Part shown: positions 9,261 through 18,485 of the stretch, piece after piece
Layout: every line of letters starts with the position of its first letter
Numbering within the stretch: position 1 is the stretch's first letter
Origin: Pelagicoccus sp. SDUM812003
GTDB lineage: Bacteria > Verrucomicrobiota > Verrucomicrobiia > Opitutales > Opitutaceae
Assembly (NCBI RefSeq): GCF_031127815.1
Contig: NZ_JARXHY010000019.1
Location: forward strand, 1 to 64,000
Length of the DNA stretch: 64,000 nucleotides
Direction of reading: 5' to 3'
Notes under the pieces: generated by a model
What the model saw: the letters and a program-made list of their open reading frames with translations, nothing else
Databases searched by the model: none
What the model was told of the DNA's origin: nothing
Program-made: the position numbers and the translations under genes

Positions 9261-10046
9261 ATGGCTTCCACTACCGTCTTCACCATCGCCAATCAAAAGG
9301 GCGGCGTCGGCAAAACAACGACAGCCGTCAATCTCGCCGCCGGCCTGGCCGACCTGAAAATCCCCACCCTCCTCATCGACCTCGATCCGCAGGCTAATGC
9401 CACCAGCGGACTGGGCTTCGAAAAGGAGGAAGGACGCAGCGTCTACCCCGTGCTGATGGGCGAAGGCTCCATCGAGGAAATGGTGATCGAAACCGGGCGG
9501 AAACACCTGCACCTGCTGCCTTCGGAAGTCGACCTGGCCGCCGCCGAAATCGAGCTCGCCCAGAAGGAGGATTACCTGCTGCAGCTCAAGGCGGCGCTCG
9601 CTCCCCTCTTCGACTCCGGCGACTACCGAGCCGTCATCATCGACTGCCCGCCCGCCCTGGGCATGCTTTCCATGAACAGCCTCGCCGCCGCGGACCACCT
9701 GCTGGTCGCCCTGCAATGCGAGTACCTCGCTCTCGAAGGACTAGGCCAAATCCTTTCCGTGGTCGATCGCTTGCGCGACGCTGGAGTGAATGACCACCTC
9801 GATGTGGGCGGCATCATCATGACCATGTTCGACGTTCGTACCAACCTCTCGCGCGAAGTCGTCGAGGAAGTCCGGGCCAACTTGCCGGAAAAGATTTTCG
9901 ACACCGTGATCCCCCGCACCATCCGTCTGAGCGAGGCCCCTTCCTTCGGCCAAACCATTTTCGAGTACGACAAGATGAACCCCGGCACCACCGCCTATCG
10001 AAATCTGGCCAAGGAAATCGCCAAGCGCTTCGGCTTGAAAAAGTAA
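9261..10046 (+). CDS. parA: ParA/Soj-family chromosome-partitioning ATPase
   Basis: Protein of 261 residues with the deviant Walker A box KGGVGKTTTAVN at about 12-23, the A' motif LLIDLDPQANATSGLG and Walker B VIIDCPPALG. Length and motifs match chromosomal ParA/Soj, which binds DNA as an ATP dimer and moves ParB-parS complexes. The start is the ATG at 9261, immediately before the beta-strand TTVFTIANQ; an upstream in-frame start would only add 14 unrelated residues. Usually parB follows directly; here rnc follows after 33 bases and no ParB-like gene is present in the window. It heads an apparent parA-rnc-mfd-surA transcription unit. Confidence 0.9.
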   Translation: MASTTVFTIANQKGGVGKTTTAVNLAAGLADLKIPTLLIDLDPQANATSGLGFEKEEGRSVYPVLMGEGSIEEMVIETGRKHLHLLPSEVDLAAAEIELAQKEDYLLQLKAALAPLFDSGDYRAVIIDCPPALGMLSMNSLAAADHLLVALQCEYLALEGLGQILSVVDRLRDAGVNDHLDVGGIIMTMFDVRTNLSREVVEEVRANLPEKIFDTVIPRTIRLSEAPSFGQTIFEYDKMNPGTTAYRNLAKEIAKRFGLKK

Positions 10047-10079
10047 CGAGCGTCAACTCCAGACTCGCGAGCTTGCCCC

Positions 10080-10877
10080 ATGGTCGCATCCAAACTTAAA
10101 CGCTTCATCAAATCCGTATCCAAAGATTCTGACAAGGCGAAGGCGAAACGTGGTTCGAAAATCACATCTCTGCCGGACAAGCAGGTCAAGCAGCTGGAGA
10201 GCAAGTTAGGCTACGTCTTCAAGGACAAGGGTCTGCTCGCCCAGAGCATGACCCACCCTTCCTTCCTGCTCAACACCCGCGACCAGCTCAAAAACAACCA
10301 GCGACTGGAGTTTCTGGGCGACTCCGTCATCCAGCTGGTGCTCACCGAGAAGCTCTACGAAAAGTATCCGCGCCATCGGGAAGGCAAGCTCACCTCCATC
10401 CGCTCCGGGTATGCGCGCAGTGAATACATGGCCATGATCGCGCGTGAGTTGGCTCTGGGCAACTACCTGATTCTCAAACCAAAGGACCGCCAAGCGGGCG
10501 TGGCGGAAAATGACTCCGCCCTGTGCGACGCCTTCGAAGCCCTCATCGGAGCCGTCTACCTGGACTCCGACTTCGATACCTCGCGCAAGATCGTGCTGAG
10601 CCTTTATAACTACCTCGACGATGCTCCTAAGCCCGTTGGCGGCGTCACCAACCCCAAGGGCAAGCTGCAAGAGCTCATCCAGCCGATCCACGGCAACAAC
10701 GCCGTGCGCTACGAAACCACCGCCCAAAGCGGCGAAGCCCACAACCGCGAGTTCGAGGTCACGGTATACTGCAACGACCAAAAGCTTGGCGTGGGCACCG
10801 GACGTACCAAAAAGGAGGCCGCCGAACAGGCCGCCCTGCAGGGCTTGGAGACCTTTAAGCCCGAAACTGAAAAATGA
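10080..10877 (+). CDS. rnc: Ribonuclease III
   Basis: Protein of 265 residues. It has the RNase III signature RLEFLGDSVI at about 75-84, the second acidic cluster DAFEALIGAVYLD (about 157-169) and a C-terminal double-stranded-RNA-binding domain (about 190-260, ending GTGRTKKEAAEQAALQGL). It processes rRNA precursors and structured mRNAs. A basic extension of about 35 residues (KLKRFIKSVSKDS) precedes the usual start of the fold. The stop overlaps the mfd start as ATGA, so the two are translationally coupled; this is not the common era/lepB context of rnc. Confidence 0.95.
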   Translation: MVASKLKRFIKSVSKDSDKAKAKRGSKITSLPDKQVKQLESKLGYVFKDKGLLAQSMTHPSFLLNTRDQLKNNQRLEFLGDSVIQLVLTEKLYEKYPRHREGKLTSIRSGYARSEYMAMIARELALGNYLILKPKDRQAGVAENDSALCDAFEALIGAVYLDSDFDTSRKIVLSLYNYLDDAPKPVGGVTNPKGKLQELIQPIHGNNAVRYETTAQSGEAHNREFEVTVYCNDQKLGVGTGRTKKEAAEQAALQGLETFKPETEK

Positions 10878-13800
10878 GCCAACGCGCTTCAGTCTTGCTT
10901 CCGAGCGGACTCGAACGATGGGAGCAGCGCATCGGAGTGAACGACGAGGCGATCGCCCCGATCGTTGAAGATTGGATACACGCCTCCAATCGCCCGGTAT
11001 TCATCGTCATCGCAAAAAACGACCGCATCGCCGAACAGCTTCGCGCGGATCTGGAGTACTTTCATCGAAAGGTCAGAGGCGACTCCACCGCCACGCGCTT
11101 TCTCTATTTCCCCGAGGAGCAGGAGTTCGATGACAACGATTCCCCGAGCGAACGATTCGAGATCGGCAGCGAACGCATCGCCACGCTCGCCGCTCTGCAA
11201 AATGCGCCTGAAAAGAGCGTGGTCACCGCGAGCCTCAAATCGCTCACCCAGCCCGTCCCCTCCCCGTCCGCCTTGCAGCGTTCACAATTGGTCCTGACCG
11301 TAGGCGAGACGCACTCCTTCGAGGGCTTGGTGGAAACGTTGCAAAGCATCGACTACGACGCCGAAGGCCTCTGCGAAGCCCCAGGCCAGTTCGCCCGCCG
11401 CGGAGGCTTGATCGACGTGTATCCAACATCCGCTGACAAGCCCTATCGCATCGATTTCTTCGGAGACGAGATTGACGCCATCAAGGAGCTCGACCCCGTC
11501 ACCCAACGCTCCGGAGCGAGCGTGCAAAGCATCGTCATCGACGCAGCTCCCAGTCTCCAGATGGAGGATGCGAAAAACGGTTTCGCCGAGTACCTGAAAG
11601 CGGAGGTAGCCTGGGGCATCATAGAACCGGATCAGATCATGGAGCTCTTCGACTCCGCGCTGGAGCAGGCCTCCGGCAACGAGCTCGGCAAAGCCTGGGT
11701 CGCCCTGCGGGACAATCGATCGAAGGCGAACGACCTATGGTCGACCTTTTCCGATCTCGACCTCGCGACCGACGCCGATCAAAGCGCCGAAAGTTTCGTC
11801 TACGAAGGTGAAACGCTTACCTACTACAGGCCGATTGCCGACAGCGGCAAATTCGCCGACGAGCGCCTAGCCGACGAGCAAAGCGCTCGTATTCATTTTC
11901 TGGAACAAGCATTGAAGTGGCAGAAAAACGGCGAGCGACTGTTCGCCGTGCTGCCCAACGAGAGCGACTTCAAACGCGTACAGGAAATACTGCAAGAGTC
12001 GGAGTCGCTTAAGCAGCTCAAGCTCGAGTTCTGGAAGGGCGATCTCAACCAAGGCTTTCGCTTTCACTTCCGTCCCCAGCTGGAACGCCTCAACTGGCCC
12101 CTGCTCAAAGCAGCCAAAGGCTGCGTGCTCATCACGGAAACAGAGCTCTTCGGTCGGCGCCGTCATCGCAAGCCTCCAACCCGCGAGCGGGCCTTGGTCA
12201 GCCAGTCCCAAGTCGACCAGCTGCTCGACTTCGCCGAGCTGGTCGACGGAGAGTTCGTGGTCCATCTCCAACACGGCATCGCTCTCTATCGCGGTATCAC
12301 AAAAGTGGATATGCAAGGACAGATGCGCGAGGTGCTGTCCTTGGAATTCGACGACAATGTCGTATTGCACGTGCCGCTACAGGAGTCGCACCTGATCAGC
12401 CGCTACGTCGGCATCTCCAAGACCCGCCCCAAACTAGGAAAAATCGGTTCGAACCGCTGGGCCAAGACCCGCGAAGCCGCGGAACGGGCTACGCTTGATC
12501 TCGCGGCGAAGCTGCTGGAGCTGCAGGCCAAGCGCGACTCCGGCGGCGGTCACGCCTTTGGAAACGATACCGAATGGCAGCTCGAATTCGAAAACGCGTT
12601 TCCGTTCAAGGAAACCCCCGACCAGCTGAAAGCCATCGAGGCCTCCAAGGCCGACATGGAAAAGCCGACGCCCATGGATCGTCTGATTTGCGGCGACGTC
12701 GGATTCGGCAAGACCGAAGTCGCCATTCGAGCCGCGTTCAAAGCGGTCATGGACGGCAAGCAAGTCGCGCTCCTGGTTCCCACCACAGTTCTTGCCCAGC
12801 AGCATTTTCTCAATTTTCGCGACCGCATGGCCAGCTATCCGATCGTGGTGGAGCTGGTCAGCCGTTTTCGCAAGCCGGCGGAGATCAAGAAGATCCTCGC
12901 TAGCGTCGCCGCGGGCAAAGTCGACATTCTGATCGGCACGCACCGCATCCTGCAGAAGGACGTTTCCTTCAAGGATCTTGGTCTGGCCATCATCGACGAG
13001 GAGCAGCGCTTCGGCTTGAAGCACAAGGAGGTCTTCAAGGAATGGCGGGCCACGGTGGACATCCTGACCATGAGCGCCACCCCGATCCCCCGCACCCTCT
13101 ACATGGCCCTCACCGGAGCCCGCGAGCTGAGCGTCATCGAAACCGCTCCGGTAGAGCGAAAGCCCATCCAGACCATCGTCAAGAGCTACGACGACGCGTT
13201 AGTGGCGGAGGTCATCCGGAGGGAGATTTCGCGCGGCGGCCAAGTGTTCTACTTGCACAATCGTGTGCAAACCATCGATACGGTGGCGGCTCGTTTGTCC
13301 CAACTGGTGCCAGAAGTATCCATCGGCGTAGGACACGGGCAGATGGACGAGAAACGCCTCGAGCGAGTGATGCTGGATTTCGTCAACCAGCAGTATCAGG
13401 TGCTGGTCTGCACCACCATTATCGAGTCCGGCCTGGATATCCCGAACTGCAATACCATCATCATCGAGGGAGCGGATCGCTTCGGGCTTTCCCAGCTTTA
13501 TCAGCTTCGCGGACGCGTGGGACGTTTCAAACGGCAAGCCTTCGCCTACCTGCTGCTGCACAAACACAAGCGGCTGGTCGACGTGGCCCGCAAGCGCTTG
13601 CAAGCCATCCGCCAGCACAACCAGCTGGGAGCGGGCTTTCGGCTGGCTATGCGCGACCTGGAGCTGCGCGGAGCGGGCAACTTGCTGGGAAGCGAGCAGA
13701 GCGGTCACATCGTGGGCGTCGGCTTCGAACTCTATTGCCAGCTGCTGCGACAAAGCATTTCGCGGCTCAAGGGAGAGGCCTCCGCCATGTCCATCCGAGC

Positions 13801-14293
13801 CAACGTGAAGCTGGATTTCATTTACCAAGGCGAAGGCGACATGACCTCCGCCAACCGCCACGAGGACGGGTACACCGTGCTCAAGCGACTTGACTTGAAG
13901 GAAGGCGAATGTCCGCCCATGCAAGCCCGCATCCCCGCCACCTACATCAGCGAAACCCGTTTGCGCATCGACATCTACCGACGCCTGGCTCTCGCGGAAA
14001 CTCCCGCCGAAGCACGCGAGCAAGGCACCGCTCTGGTGGACCGATTCGGAAACTATCCCCCAGAAGTCGAAGCGCTTCTGAAACTCACCGAGATCCGCTG
14101 CCTGGCGGAACAAAAAGGGGTGCATTCGGTCGAGTCTCAAGGAAACCGCCTGAAATGTCGCCGCTATCGGGGCAAAACCTCGGAATACATAAAACTCGGC
14201 AGCAGATTTCCCCGGCTTCGCTCGACTAATGCCTTGAAGCGGCTCAACGAAATCATTGTGTTCCTGAATAACTTGGTTAGCAACCCCTCCTAA
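10874..14293 (+). CDS. mfd: Transcription-repair coupling factor Mfd
   Basis: Protein of 1,139 residues, the normal length. Domain order: UvrB-like N-terminal module with the APGQFARRGGLIDVYP motif (about 166-182), RNA-polymerase-interacting domain beginning near LVDGEFVVHLQHG (about 455), superfamily-2 translocase with Walker A GDVGFGKTEV (about 606), DEEQRFG box (about 705), helicase motif VI QLRGRVGR (about 880), and C-terminal TRCF domain (about 990-1090). Mfd removes RNA polymerase stalled at lesions and recruits UvrA. It overlaps rnc by four bases and is followed after 24 bases by the SurA-like gene. Confidence 0.97.
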   Translation: MSQRASVLLPSGLERWEQRIGVNDEAIAPIVEDWIHASNRPVFIVIAKNDRIAEQLRADLEYFHRKVRGDSTATRFLYFPEEQEFDDNDSPSERFEIGSERIATLAALQNAPEKSVVTASLKSLTQPVPSPSALQRSQLVLTVGETHSFEGLVETLQSIDYDAEGLCEAPGQFARRGGLIDVYPTSADKPYRIDFFGDEIDAIKELDPVTQRSGASVQSIVIDAAPSLQMEDAKNGFAEYLKAEVAWGIIEPDQIMELFDSALEQASGNELGKAWVALRDNRSKANDLWSTFSDLDLATDADQSAESFVYEGETLTYYRPIADSGKFADERLADEQSARIHFLEQALKWQKNGERLFAVLPNESDFKRVQEILQESESLKQLKLEFWKGDLNQGFRFHFRPQLERLNWPLLKAAKGCVLITETELFGRRRHRKPPTRERALVSQSQVDQLLDFAELVDGEFVVHLQHGIALYRGITKVDMQGQMREVLSLEFDDNVVLHVPLQESHLISRYVGISKTRPKLGKIGSNRWAKTREAAERATLDLAAKLLELQAKRDSGGGHAFGNDTEWQLEFENAFPFKETPDQLKAIEASKADMEKPTPMDRLICGDVGFGKTEVAIRAAFKAVMDGKQVALLVPTTVLAQQHFLNFRDRMASYPIVVELVSRFRKPAEIKKILASVAAGKVDILIGTHRILQKDVSFKDLGLAIIDEEQRFGLKHKEVFKEWRATVDILTMSATPIPRTLYMALTGARELSVIETAPVERKPIQTIVKSYDDALVAEVIRREISRGGQVFYLHNRVQTIDTVAARLSQLVPEVSIGVGHGQMDEKRLERVMLDFVNQQYQVLVCTTIIESGLDIPNCNTIIIEGADRFGLSQLYQLRGRVGRFKRQAFAYLLLHKHKRLVDVARKRLQAIRQHNQLGAGFRLAMRDLELRGAGNLLGSEQSGHIVGVGFELYCQLLRQSISRLKGEASAMSIRANVKLDFIYQGEGDMTSANRHEDGYTVLKRLDLKEGECPPMQARIPATYISETRLRIDIYRRLALAETPAEAREQGTALVDRFGNYPPEVEALLKLTEIRCLAEQKGVHSVESQGNRLKCRRYRGKTSEYIKLGSRFPRLRSTNALKRLNEIIVFLNNLVSNPS

Positions 14294-14317
14294 GCGATAC
14301 GCGCCTACACTTATCTT

Positions 14318-15298
14318 ATGTTCAAGACAGCGACTCTCTTTTTCGGAATTTCCGTACTCACCCTCACCTCTTTCGGCCAAAAGGAGCCCAAGGAAGGTCG
14401 ACTGGCCAACAGTATCGCCGCTATCGCCGAGGATAAGATCATCACCGTTGAGGAAGTGCGACGCGAGCTGCAGCCCTACCTGCCGCAAATCCAAGCCGAT
14501 TCCAATGGCGATCCGATGAAGTTTCGCAAGCTCATCGAGGAGATGGAGACGGAGATCATTCAGAATCTCACCGACAACGTGCTCATCGTGAAGCAGTTCT
14601 ACGAAGACAAGGGGCAGATCCCACCGAGCTTCGTCGACAACGAGATCGAGGAGATGATCATCACCAAGTTCGAAGGCAAACGCTCCCTCTATCTCGACTA
14701 CTTGAAGTCGATCGGCAAAACGCCCGAAGAGCACCGCGTGATGATCAAGGAGGACATCATCGTGAACTACATGCGCAGCAACATGCGCAAGTCGGCCACC
14801 ATCGTCAGCCCCGTGCGCATCGAGGAGTTCTACAAGGAATACAAGCAGGAGTTCTTCCAACCGGAAGCCCTGCACCTGCGCTTGATCCGACTCACCAAGC
14901 TGGCAGATGAAGGCGACGAAGTGCTGGAGCAAACTGCCGACGAGATTCTTGAGAAATTGGAGATGGGCTTCGCTTTCGACGAGCTGGCCGCTCGCTACAG
15001 CAACGACGCCAAGGCCAAAAAAGGCGGCGACTGGGGCTGGGTCACCCGCGGGGCCCTCATCGATGAGCTCGCCCAAGTGGCCTTTTCGCTCAAGGAAGGC
15101 GAATACAGCGAGCCGCTGAAAATCAAAAACAACCTTTTCATTCTCTACTGCGAGGAGTACCGCCCCGAGGGCTACATGCCGCTGCAGGACGTGCGCGAGG
15201 ACATCGAGGATATCCTCGTCTCGCAAATGGCTCGCGAGGCGGAAGCCAAGTTTTTGGAACGCCTTCGCCGCGACGGCTACGTGCGACGCTTCAACTAG
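14318..15298 (+). CDS. SurA-like periplasmic peptidyl-prolyl isomerase / chaperone
   Basis: Protein of 326 residues with a signal peptide (about 1-20, ending TSFGQ), a helical SurA-type N-terminal chaperone module (about 25-165) and one parvulin/rotamase domain (about 175-275) with the conserved FDELAARYSNDAKAKKGGDWGW and FSLKEGEYSEP motifs. Classical SurA of proteobacteria is about 430 residues with two parvulin domains; this one has a single domain. It should assist folding of outer-membrane proteins in the periplasm. It lies 24 bases after mfd and is followed by a good rho-independent terminator, so it ends the transcription unit. Confidence 0.87.
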   Translation: MFKTATLFFGISVLTLTSFGQKEPKEGRLANSIAAIAEDKIITVEEVRRELQPYLPQIQADSNGDPMKFRKLIEEMETEIIQNLTDNVLIVKQFYEDKGQIPPSFVDNEIEEMIITKFEGKRSLYLDYLKSIGKTPEEHRVMIKEDIIVNYMRSNMRKSATIVSPVRIEEFYKEYKQEFFQPEALHLRLIRLTKLADEGDEVLEQTADEILEKLEMGFAFDELAARYSNDAKAKKGGDWGWVTRGALIDELAQVAFSLKEGEYSEPLKIKNNLFILYCEEYRPEGYMPLQDVREDIEDILVSQMAREAEAKFLERLRRDGYVRRFN

Positions 15299-15330
15299 CC
15301 GCGACCTCCCCAGACCGGGCAACTTCACCA

Positions 15331-15358
15331 AACCGCTTCCGTAGCGAAGCGGTTTTTT
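15331..15358 (+). terminator. Rho-independent terminator after the surA-like gene
   Basis: AACCGCTTC / GAAGCGGTT, a 9-base perfect stem with a 6-base loop, followed by TTTT. It lies 33 bases after the stop of the SurA-like gene and before the convergent ThuA-like gene. The symmetric A/T ends may let it serve both strands. Confidence 0.85.
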
Positions 15359-15378
15359 GATGCCCAAACCTCAAGCCT

Positions 15379-16125
15379 TCAACGCGATTTGCCGATCGGC
15401 TCGCGCGGTTCGGTCACGTTTGGGCATTCGTCCACCCAGCGTCCGCCAGCCGGCGCCGCCCAGCGAGCCGCGTTGGCAAGCGCACGCTTGATTTGCGGAT
15501 CGAAATAGGTCGGGTAGGCCTCGTGTCCGGGACGGAAATAGAAGATCCGCCCGTTTCCGCGATAGTAGCAGTTTCCGCTGCGAAACACCTCGCCTCCCTC
15601 GAACCACGAAATGAAAACCTGCTCGTCCGGCGCCGGGATGCCGAAGGGCTCTCCGTACATCTCCTCACGCTCAAGCTCGATGCAGCGATCGATGCCCCGG
15701 GCGATGGGATGCCCGGGATTGCAGACCCAGAGCCGCTCCCGCTCGTCCGCCTCGCGCCAGGTCAAGGAGCAGGTGGTGCCGAGCAGTCGCTTGAAGATCT
15801 TCGCATAGTGGGCGGAGTGCAGGGCCACCAGTCCCATGCCTTCCAGCACCCGCTTCTGCACCCGGTCCACGACAGCGTCCGCGACCTCGCCATGAGCCAT
15901 ATGCCCCCACCAGAAAAGGACATCGCACCGCTCCAGCCTCTCTTCGCTCAGTCCATGCTCGGGCTCGTCCAAGGTCGCCACGCTCACCTCGAGGTCCGGG
16001 TCCATCTCCTGCAAGCCGCTGGCGATGGCGGCGTGAATGCCCTGCGGATAGACCTCGCGGATGCTTTCCTCGTCCCGCTCGTGTCGAAACTCATTCCATA
16101 CGATTACACGTAGCCGTTCGCTCAT
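15379..16125 (-). CDS. ThuA-like (trehalose utilisation family) protein
   Basis: Protein of 248 residues with the class-I glutamine-amidotransferase-like fold of the ThuA family. It shows [10 protein letters not shown] near the N-terminus, [14 protein letters not shown] (about 67-80), [16 protein letters not shown] (about 94-109) and the C-terminal [18 protein letters not shown]. ThuA proteins are tied to sugar (trehalose or other disaccharide) catabolism and often sit beside Gfo/Idh/MocA oxidoreductases, although none is adjacent here. The protein is cytoplasmic, with no signal peptide. The start is well supported by AGGAGGG six bases before the ATG. The actual reaction is not established for this family. 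Confidence 0.85.
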   Translation of the reverse strand: MSERLRVIVWNEFRHERDEESIREVYPQGIHAAIASGLQEMDPDLEVSVATLDEPEHGLSEERLERCDVLFWWGHMAHGEVADAVVDRVQKRVLEGMGLVALHSAHYAKIFKRLLGTTCSLTWREADERERLWVCNPGHPIARGIDRCIELEREEMYGEPFGIPAPDEQVFISWFEGGEVFRSGNCYYRGNGRIFYFRPGHEAYPTYFDPQIKRALANAARWAAPAGGRWVDECPNVTEPREPIGKSR

Positions 16126-16291
16126 GCTTCCCTCCTAGAAAAGCGATGGAGCAGTTGCAAGGATCCAACGCGAATCGCCGCCAAACCAGCTGGATTTCGC
16201 AACGGTCCACCATTGAACCCCGAGGAAAAGCTCCTTTTGCTGTCTTCCGTTACCCTTAATCGGATCTCCCTAGATCCCACCTCCTCTTGAT

Positions 16292-17008
16292 ATGACCACT
16301 TCCTACCTCACCCCACGGCTGAGCGATCTCTCCGCGGCCGAACGTCCTCAGGAGCGCCTTGTCGCCCACGGGGCCAGATCCCTCAGCGACACCGAACTGC
16401 TCGCCATGGTGCTGCGCAGCGGCTGCCAGGGCCGCAACGTGCTCAGCGTGGCCTCCGAAATCCTGCAGCAAGCCGGCTCCCTCAACGGGCTGCTAAAGTG
16501 GAACGACCGCGAGTTCCGAAAGATCAAAGGCGTCGGAAACGTGAAGTCGCTGCAGCTGCTCACCATCGTGGAGATCTGTCGACGCGTGCGCGACCGTTCG
16601 CCCGCTGTCCAGCCGGTCTTCGACAGTCCGGACACCGTTTTCGCCCACATGAGCAACCATTGCCGAGACTTGGAGGTGGAAAAGTTCTGGACCCTCTGCC
16701 TCAATCGGAAGAACCGGCTGATCAAGGCAGTCGAGGTCACCAGCGGCACCGCCAGCAACAGCCTCGTGCACCCGCGCGAAGTGTATCGAGAGGCCATCCG
16801 CCACGGAGCGTCAGCCGTGATCTGCGTGCACAACCACCCCAGCGGCGACCCCGCCCCCAGCGCCGCGGACATAAAAGTCACCCGCCAACTACGAGGCGCT
16901 TCCGAGGTCGTCTGCATCGATCTGCTCGACCACATCGTCATCGGATCTTGTGAAAACGATCCCAAAGGCCTCGGCTACTACAGCTTCCAGGAAGCAGGCC
17001 TGCTGTAG
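16292..17008 (+). CDS. radC: RadC / JAB-domain DNA repair family protein
   Basis: Protein of 238 residues: an N-terminal helix-hairpin-helix region (DTELLAMVLRSG, then IKGVGNVKSLQLL) and a C-terminal JAB/MPN metalloprotease-like domain carrying the HNHPSGDPAPS motif at about 178-188 plus the downstream Asp (LLDHIVIG). Length and domain order are those of chromosomal RadC. Its biochemical role remains unclear in all bacteria. It is divergent from the ThuA-like gene across 166 bases. Confidence 0.93.
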   Translation: MTTSYLTPRLSDLSAAERPQERLVAHGARSLSDTELLAMVLRSGCQGRNVLSVASEILQQAGSLNGLLKWNDREFRKIKGVGNVKSLQLLTIVEICRRVRDRSPAVQPVFDSPDTVFAHMSNHCRDLEVEKFWTLCLNRKNRLIKAVEVTSGTASNSLVHPREVYREAIRHGASAVICVHNHPSGDPAPSAADIKVTRQLRGASEVVCIDLLDHIVIGSCENDPKGLGYYSFQEAGLL

Positions 17009-17076
17009 GAATTCTTTCTCCACAAAAAAACGAAAAACAGCGAGGGGTACGCTAGGCGACTCGCGTAATTCCAGCA

Positions 17077-17853
17077 ATGAAATCCAATCCCCATTTCCTC
17101 CGCCTCGCTTTCGCGACAATCATCATCGCCTTCGCAGGCCCCGCTCTGCTGCAGGCCGATCAGACAAGCTCCGATCCCGGCCCAGCCCGCTTCGACTTTA
17201 GTTTCGAAGGGGGCACGGCGCGCGACTTCCTCAAGGCTATCGAATCGCAAACCCTCAATTTCATCGTCCCCGAGATGGCGGACACGGTGAAGATCCCGCC
17301 GTTTTCGGTCAAAAACGTCACCCACGTCGAGCTCCTCTCGGCCTTGAACCTGCTGCTGGAAGATGCCCACCCCGAGTTCGACATGGCCTTCAAACAAGCC
17401 CAGCGCGATGGCATCTGGGTGCTGCAGATCCAACGCAACCCTGCTGTCGTGCGAAGAGACAACGCCGACATCGAGGCCAAGAACCTAGAGCGGCTTTCCA
17501 AAGTCAGTAAAGAGATCGAGGAGCGCCGGGAACAGCGTCGCGAGCGTTTGCAAACAAGTACCCCGGAGCCCGAGCCCGAGCCCGAGAAATACGTCACCCT
17601 CCCGGTCAACATTTCCCGACACCTCGAACACAGCTCCATCGAAGGAATCTCATCAGTCATTCAATCCGCTGTGGCCGCTCACTCCGCTTTGCTGCCGGAG
17701 AGCTCGGAGAAACTAAAGATCGATATAAAGTTTCAACGCGAAACCAACATCCTGATCCTCTCCGGACATCGCAAAGCGGTCGAGCTCGCCCAAGACACCC
17801 TGCTCCAAATCTACCTGACACCCTCCTCCAAGAAAGCCCCCGAGTCCCGCTAG
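17077..17853 (+). CDS. Exported protein with STN/secretin-like N-domain
   Basis: Protein of 258 residues with a signal peptide (about 1-27, ending ALLQAD). The region after it (FEGGTARDFLKAIE, then PPFSVKNVTHVELLSALNLLLED, about 43-95) resembles the short N-domain/STN fold found at the start of secretins and TonB receptors, but no pore or receptor domain follows. A charged coiled coil (about 130-155) and a PEPEPEPE run precede a second possible alpha/beta domain (about 170-250) that also looks secretin-N-like. It may be a periplasmic adaptor. The ECF sigma gene follows at 117 bases. I do not recognise a named family. Confidence 0.65.
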   Translation: MKSNPHFLRLAFATIIIAFAGPALLQADQTSSDPGPARFDFSFEGGTARDFLKAIESQTLNFIVPEMADTVKIPPFSVKNVTHVELLSALNLLLEDAHPEFDMAFKQAQRDGIWVLQIQRNPAVVRRDNADIEAKNLERLSKVSKEIEERREQRRERLQTSTPEPEPEPEKYVTLPVNISRHLEHSSIEGISSVIQSAVAAHSALLPESSEKLKIDIKFQRETNILILSGHRKAVELAQDTLLQIYLTPSSKKAPESR

Positions 17854-17969
17854 CCCGATCTCACCTCCAAACGCGCCGCGCCTTGGCTCAACTCCACCTC
17901 AACGCGCTTTCCGCTTCCCGAGCAAAGGATCCCAGCCCGGCTCTGGACGTTTCCCAGCTCACTTCCGCC

Positions 17970-18485
17970 ATGAGCAAGCTGGACGAAGCGGCCTACCGAG
18001 ACTTCTTCCAGAACTACTACCGACGACTCAGATCCTACCTGCAGGCAGTGGCAGGAGGCGACGAACGACATGTAGAGGACGCCCTGCAGATCTCGTTTTC
18101 CAAAATCGCCCGAAACGTCCGGCGCTTCGAGACCGAATCCGCGTTCTGGAACTGGCTGAGCCAGATCTGTCGCAACACGCTCATCGACATCTACCGCAAG
18201 GAAGGAACGCAGATTCGAACTCGAAACGCGCTCGAAGAAACTGAAGAGAAAACCAATCCCAAACCTGCCAACACCCCGTCCACGCGCCTCGAAACCCTGG
18301 CCCGCTCGCTGGAACGTCTCCCGGCCGAAGACCAGGCGCTGGTGCGATTGAAGTACTTCGATCAGCTCACCCACGCTGAGATAGCGACCCAAATGGGAAC
18401 CACGGAAAAAGCCATCGAATCCAAGCTCTCCCGCATTCGAAGGAAACTACGACAACTCATACGGAAGGCGCCCAATCATGTCTAG
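17970..18485 (+). CDS. ECF-family RNA polymerase sigma factor (second)
   Basis: Protein of 171 residues. Region 2 is at about 5-70 (FFQNYYRRLRSYLQA, DALQISFSKIARNVRRF, FWNWLSQICRNTLIDIYRK) and region 4 at about 105-160 (LERLPAEDQALVRLKYF, HAEIATQMGTTEKAIESKLSRIRRKL). I start at the ATG at 17970; a TTG at 17883 would add 29 residues without the region-2 character, and neither has a clear ribosome site. Its last eight bases overlap the next gene, a small membrane protein, the usual arrangement for a sigma and its membrane-bound regulator. Confidence 0.85.
   Translation: MSKLDEAAYRDFFQNYYRRLRSYLQAVAGGDERHVEDALQISFSKIARNVRRFETESAFWNWLSQICRNTLIDIYRKEGTQIRTRNALEETEEKTNPKPANTPSTRLETLARSLERLPAEDQALVRLKYFDQLTHAEIATQMGTTEKAIESKLSRIRRKLRQLIRKAPNHV

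Noticed and set aside
13199-15367. Minus-strand open frame of 722 codons opposite mfd and the surA-like gene
   Set aside because: It lies entirely antisense to two well-identified genes, has a Leu/His/Val-rich shadow composition and no domain. Long antisense frames are common opposite codon-biased, G+C-rich genes.
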